From: Acanthamoeba lenticulata
Lineage: Eukaryota; Discosea; Longamoebia; Acanthamoebidae
DNA: 12,947 bases
Reading direction: 5' to 3'
Assembly (NCBI GenBank): GCA_002179805.1
Contig: NAVB01004837.1
Coordinates: forward strand, 1 to 12,947
Part shown: positions 10,416-12,947 of the stretch, in pieces
How the letters are laid out: each line of letters begins with the position of its first letter
Numbering within the stretch: position 1 is the stretch's first letter
The notes under the pieces: generated by a model
Seen by the model: the letters and a program-made list of their open reading frames with translations, nothing else
Database searches by the model: none
Told to the model about the DNA's origin: nothing
Translations under genes and position numbers: made by a program

Positions 10416-10777
10416 TCAGGGACTTGATGGTGTGGAGAGGTCCATTGGCGCGTTGGGAGGTGCCGGCGAGCCCGACAGTCGCTCGCGCAGCGTCTCTACT
10501 GTGGTCGGAGTCGCGAAGAAGTGCTGCAGGTCCGGCGAGGCAAAGGTGTGCAGCTGACCATCCTCTCCGCGCACCACCACGAGAACTTGGTTGCTGGTCA
10601 AGCCCGCAAGCTCTTCAGCCTGGCGATCGATTCGGATCGTGAGTCATGTGACCCGGACGTTCACCTGCAAGAACCAACACGAACCTGTTGCAGCAGTCTC
10701 TCCGTGCGGCGGGCCGCCACTTCTTGCCTGTGGGCGTCATTTTCCAACCTTCTCAGGGGTATGCGCGAATATGACAT
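10416..10777 (-). CDS. Small divergent SRF-type MADS-box protein (98 residues)
   Basis: Exon 1 is 10777-10685 (31 codons, MSYSRIPLRRLENDAHRQEV... ending LLQQ). Exon 2 is 10619-10416 (starts AEELAGLTSNQVLVVV, ends at TGA). Joined, residues about 5-65 follow the MADS-box pattern: RI-x-I-x-RLEN, RQ, then the helix leading to AEELAGL, then a hydrophobic strand, then GEDGQLHTFASPDLQ. The T-x-x-QVL and TFA-x-x-x-LQ spacing is closer to SRF/type I than to plant type II. The remaining about 33 residues are Pro/Ser/Thr-rich with no K-box or MEF2-type domain. MADS proteins bind CArG-type DNA as dimers. Oddly, the basic DNA-contact stretch reads EVAARRTERLLQQAEEL, keeping only a few Arg and no Lys, so DNA binding is uncertain. 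A start at 10777 mirrors the typical MADS N-terminus. The intron is 65 nt; the nearer acceptor at about 10665 would give an early stop. Confidence 0.75.
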
Positions 10778-11001
10778 GGTGTACAAGACTTACAAGATGC
10801 AGCAAGTGCCAGTGCCTCACGACTGCAAATAAGTGAAGTACTTGGCCGCCAAGGTCTTCGCTTCTTTCTTTCCTTTCCTTGCTTTTCATTCTTTACGCAA
10901 GGCCAAGGATATCGCAAAGGAAAAAGTGGAGTTGTGCTGAGTTGTTTCGCTTTTTCGTCTTCGCCGCAGCCTGAAGATTTCAGCTCAAGCTTGCTGAGGG
11001 G
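10778..11001. promoter_or_regulatory. Divergent promoter region between MADS and GPCR genes
   Basis: These 224 bp lie between the two start codons. A long pyrimidine-rich tract on the plus strand (about 10858-10895, CTTTCTTTCC-like) is the only clear compositional feature. I see no good CArG box and no convincing TATA box. Confidence 0.5.
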
Positions 11002-12670
11002 ATGGACGACCAGGAGCTCAAGGCCATTGTAGGCACCGTTGCCATAGGCAGCATGATCTCCATTGTGAGCGTTCTCTTTCTTCTCATCTCTGCCCTGGTG
11101 CTGGGCAAGTGGCGCAAGAGCTACTGGCGAATGATCCTGTGCCTTGCCATATCTGACTTCACCGTCTCCTGTTCCTTTGTACTCCTCCTCTCTCCCCTTC
11201 ATTTTTCTATTTTTTAAATCTATGTTTTTTAAAAAAATTATTAATAAAAACAATATAAATGGCAGGTCGCTGGCGCGCTGCCGGTGTTCCTGTGGCTGGA
11301 GCCGCTGTCCGTGGTGCCCTGCAACCTTCAAGGTGCGCTACTCGTCTCGCTCACCGTTGTGGCAGCGGCTTGTCGCTGATCAGTGTGTGGGTTGGCGCCA
11401 ACACAGGACTGCTCGTGCAGTTTGGCAGCAGCGGCACGACGTACTACGCGCTCGCGATCGCCGTCGTGCTCTACCTCCAAGTGGTGCGCGAGACCAAGGT
11501 ATAGTAGCCATGCGCGCCAGCCTCCTCCGATCTCGTTCTTCCTCTGAACGGACATGGGCCTGCTGATCGGGCAGGTCACACCGAGGATGGAGATCGTCCT
11601 CCACTTGCTCTGGCTCCCGCCCGCGCTCGTGCTCGCGCTGCTCCCGCTCTACGACGTCGATGGCATCCACTACGACAACACCGGTGCCCCTGACGCCTCC
11701 ACTGTCATCGTCAATGTCGCCAAACAATACCCAAAGGCGCAGTGTTTGCTGACGTTTTTTGTTTGCTGACCTTTTGCTTGGGGCAGTGGGCTGGTGCTGG
11801 GTCGGGGAGCATCCCACGTACGCGCGCTTCGTGGCGTCGTACATGTGGGTGTGGTTGGTCATCATCTCGATCCTGTGCTTGTACTATTCGATCTTCTCCC
11901 GCATGCGACGACGTACGTCCTGCCTCCCTCCCGATCTCACGCGAGCGCTCGGAGCTGACTGATGTCCGTCGATCGGGACCGGTTCATTCATCGCTGGCTG
12001 CGCGCGGAGACAGAAGCCCAACAAATAAAGTTCGCGCGCTTGACCGAGATCGCGTCAGGCTCGGTGTACTCGCAGCAAACCAAGAGCGCACAGCGACTCC
12101 TTCTCTATCCTCTCTTCTTCATCATCTTCTGGATCCCCGCCACCATCAACAGGTACTGTGGCTCCTCCTCTGTCCTGTTGAGGGAACGATGGTGGTGATG
12201 TCGACATCTGGCTGACGTCATGATCATCGTCGCCGTCGTCGATGGCTGTCAGAACGCTGGAGGCGGCCGGGTATTCGATCTATGCGGTGACCTACCTCGA
12301 GTGCTTCTTCCTGCCGCTCCAGGGCATCGCCAACACGCTGATCTACCTCTTCACCTCAGAGGCCCACAGGGTGAGCATGACTTGTTGTTGTTGTCGTTGT
12401 CGTCGTCCAACCCCTTGACCTCATCACCAACATGCACGCGCGCAGGACATCATGCGCCGCTTCCGCAAGAGAGACTACACCCGCGTGGACTACCGGCTCA
12501 GCCCGGCCACCACGGAAGGTACCCTCGTGTCTTTCGTGTCGCACGAGCGTCCTCGCCGACACGACTCACCACCATCACCACACCACTGCGCAGATTGGCG
12601 AGAGTCCCCGGAGTCGCCGCTCGCCATCAACAACCCGTCGACGACACACCACAAGTGGGAACAGAATTAA
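11002..12670 (+). CDS. Seven-transmembrane receptor, cAMP-receptor-like (class E/Crl) GPCR
   Basis: Exons: 11002-11178, 11266-11332, 11407-11498, 11575-11683, 11787-11912, 12014-12152, 12253-12370, 12446-12518, 12594-12670. They total 978 nt, or 325 residues plus TAA. TM1 is about residues 9-34, TM2 about 45-70, then PCNLQG (Cys78) leads into TM3 (83-108). TM4 is about 117-138. Extracellular loop 2 has VGWCWVGE (Cys152), the likely disulfide partner of Cys78 and a hallmark of cAMP-receptor/Crl proteins (compare their SWCW motif). TM5 is about 163-183, with basic loop SRMRRQ. A longer intracellular loop 3 precedes TM6 (LLLYPLFFIIFWIPATINR, about 219-237). TM7 (LECFFLPLQGIANTLIYLF) is followed by a short basic tail with Ser/Thr-Pro sites and no obvious lipidation motif. 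The ligand is unknown; coupling to heterotrimeric G proteins is expected from the family. The exon 1 donor is the least certain: a site at 11161 would shorten TM2 by 6 residues. Confidence 0.87.
11199..11260. repeat. AT-rich island in GPCR intron 1
   Basis: Homopolymer-like T and A runs (TTTTTTAAA, AAAAAAATTATTAATAAAAA) fill the second half of intron 11179-11265, running up to the GGCAG acceptor. Flanking exons are GC-rich. Confidence 0.65.
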
Positions 12671-12714
12671 AAAAAAATAAATTAATAAATAAACAATCCC
12701 TTTTCTTGTATGTT
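12671..12714. terminator. Shared AT-rich 3' gap with tandem AATAAA
   Basis: Forty-four bp separate the GPCR stop (12670) and the stop of the convergent decarboxylase-like gene (12715). On the plus strand three AATAAA hexamers occur at 12676-12681, 12684-12689 and 12688-12693, only 5-23 bp after the GPCR stop. They are candidate poly(A) signals. The minus-strand gene has no AATAAA here, so its transcript probably reads into the GPCR's last exon. Confidence 0.6.
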
Positions 12715-12935
12715 CTACTGGTGGAGGTAGTGCTCGGCGGCGGGCTCGCGCAAGTTGTAGTTGGACGCCATCGAGTGACCGTAGGCGCCTGTCGGTGGAC
12801 AACGGGCCGAAGAACACACGTGAGCCCCTATGTGTGCCAAGCAGGCGCCGGGGCTGCAGGACGTACCAGCGGTGGCGATGAGCACCACATCGCCCTCCTG
12901 GGTCGCGGCGGGCATCGGGCGCGCATGGCCGAACA
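12715..12935 (-). CDS. lysA: C-terminal end of a diaminopimelate decarboxylase-like (LysA/fold-III PLP) enzyme, partial
   Basis: Two 3' exons are visible: 12935-12867 (VFGHARPMPAATQEGDVVLI...) and 12788-12715 (AYGHSMASNYNLREPAAEHYLHQ then TAG). They join in phase 1 to give EGDVVLIATAGAYGHSMASNYNLREPAAEHYL. This matches the LysA C-terminal signature EGD-LL-x-x-x-x-AGAYG-x-x-M-x-S-x-YN-x-R-x-x-AE, whose Tyr lies at the PLP/substrate site at the dimer interface in known structures. DAP decarboxylase makes L-lysine from meso-DAP in the last lysine-synthesis step. An AG at 12937-12936 suggests an exon boundary there; the rest of the gene lies beyond the right edge. A bifunctional aspartokinase/DAP decarboxylase, or another amino-acid decarboxylase of the same fold, cannot be excluded from about 47 residues. 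Confidence 0.68.
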
Positions 12936-12947
12936 CTGTGTGTTGCC

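Noticed and set aside
11161..11166. Alternative GPCR exon 1 donor GTCTCC
   Set aside because: It is phase-compatible but a poorer donor than GTACTC at 11179, and it would shorten TM2; kept only as an alternative.
10753..11331. Minus-strand 192-codon ORF over the MADS-GPCR gap
   Set aside because: It runs antisense through GPCR exon 1 and an AT-rich intron, has low-complexity Lys/Glu runs and no family similarity.
1..12947. tRNA, rRNA, CRISPR array, transposon or phage-like elements
   Set aside because: No cloverleaf, regularly spaced repeats, terminal inverted repeats, transposase or integrase motifs were seen when reading both strands.

Overview
The window looks like nuclear DNA of a free-living amoebozoan, most probably Acanthamoeba or a close relative. 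The reasons are inferential: GC-rich coding sequence, many short introns (about 40-260 nt), short intergenic gaps, and a gene set that includes a cAMP-receptor-like GPCR, a Hook dynein adaptor, an RCC1/BTB protein, a RUS (DUF647) protein and an SRF-type MADS-box protein. There are no bacterial operon features, CRISPR arrays or insertion sequences. I rebuilt six genes by joining exons by eye. Each chain was accepted only where splice sites, codon phase and family similarity agreed. The four complete genes close exactly on a stop codon, and the two partial genes keep one open frame to the window edge.

Layout, left to right. (1) 4134 to 1, minus strand: 15 exons of a large protein with RCC1 propeller repeats, BTB domain 1, an acidic/charged spacer and BTB domain 2; it runs off the left edge (at least 955 residues). 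(2) 7945 to 4436, minus strand: a complete 16-exon Hook protein of 708 residues. (3) 8257 to 10338, plus strand: a 10-exon RUS/DUF647 protein of about 489 residues, head-to-head with Hook. (4) 10777 to 10416, minus strand: a tiny two-exon MADS-box protein of 98 residues, tail-to-tail with the RUS gene. (5) 11002 to 12670, plus strand: a 9-exon seven-transmembrane receptor of 325 residues related to slime-mould cAMP receptors, head-to-head with the MADS gene. (6) 12935 to 12715, minus strand: the last two exons of a diaminopimelate decarboxylase-like enzyme, tail-to-tail with the receptor.

The genes do not form an obvious pathway. They are packed as alternating divergent and convergent neighbours, with gaps of 44-311 bp. 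The most notable signals are: a MADS box whose normally Lys/Arg-rich DNA-binding helix is degenerate; two 22-nt microexons at equivalent positions of RCC1 repeats; splice donors that mostly read GTRC rather than GTRAGT; and very AT-rich islands placed mainly in introns and gene boundaries. I did not find a convincing wholly new multi-gene system.
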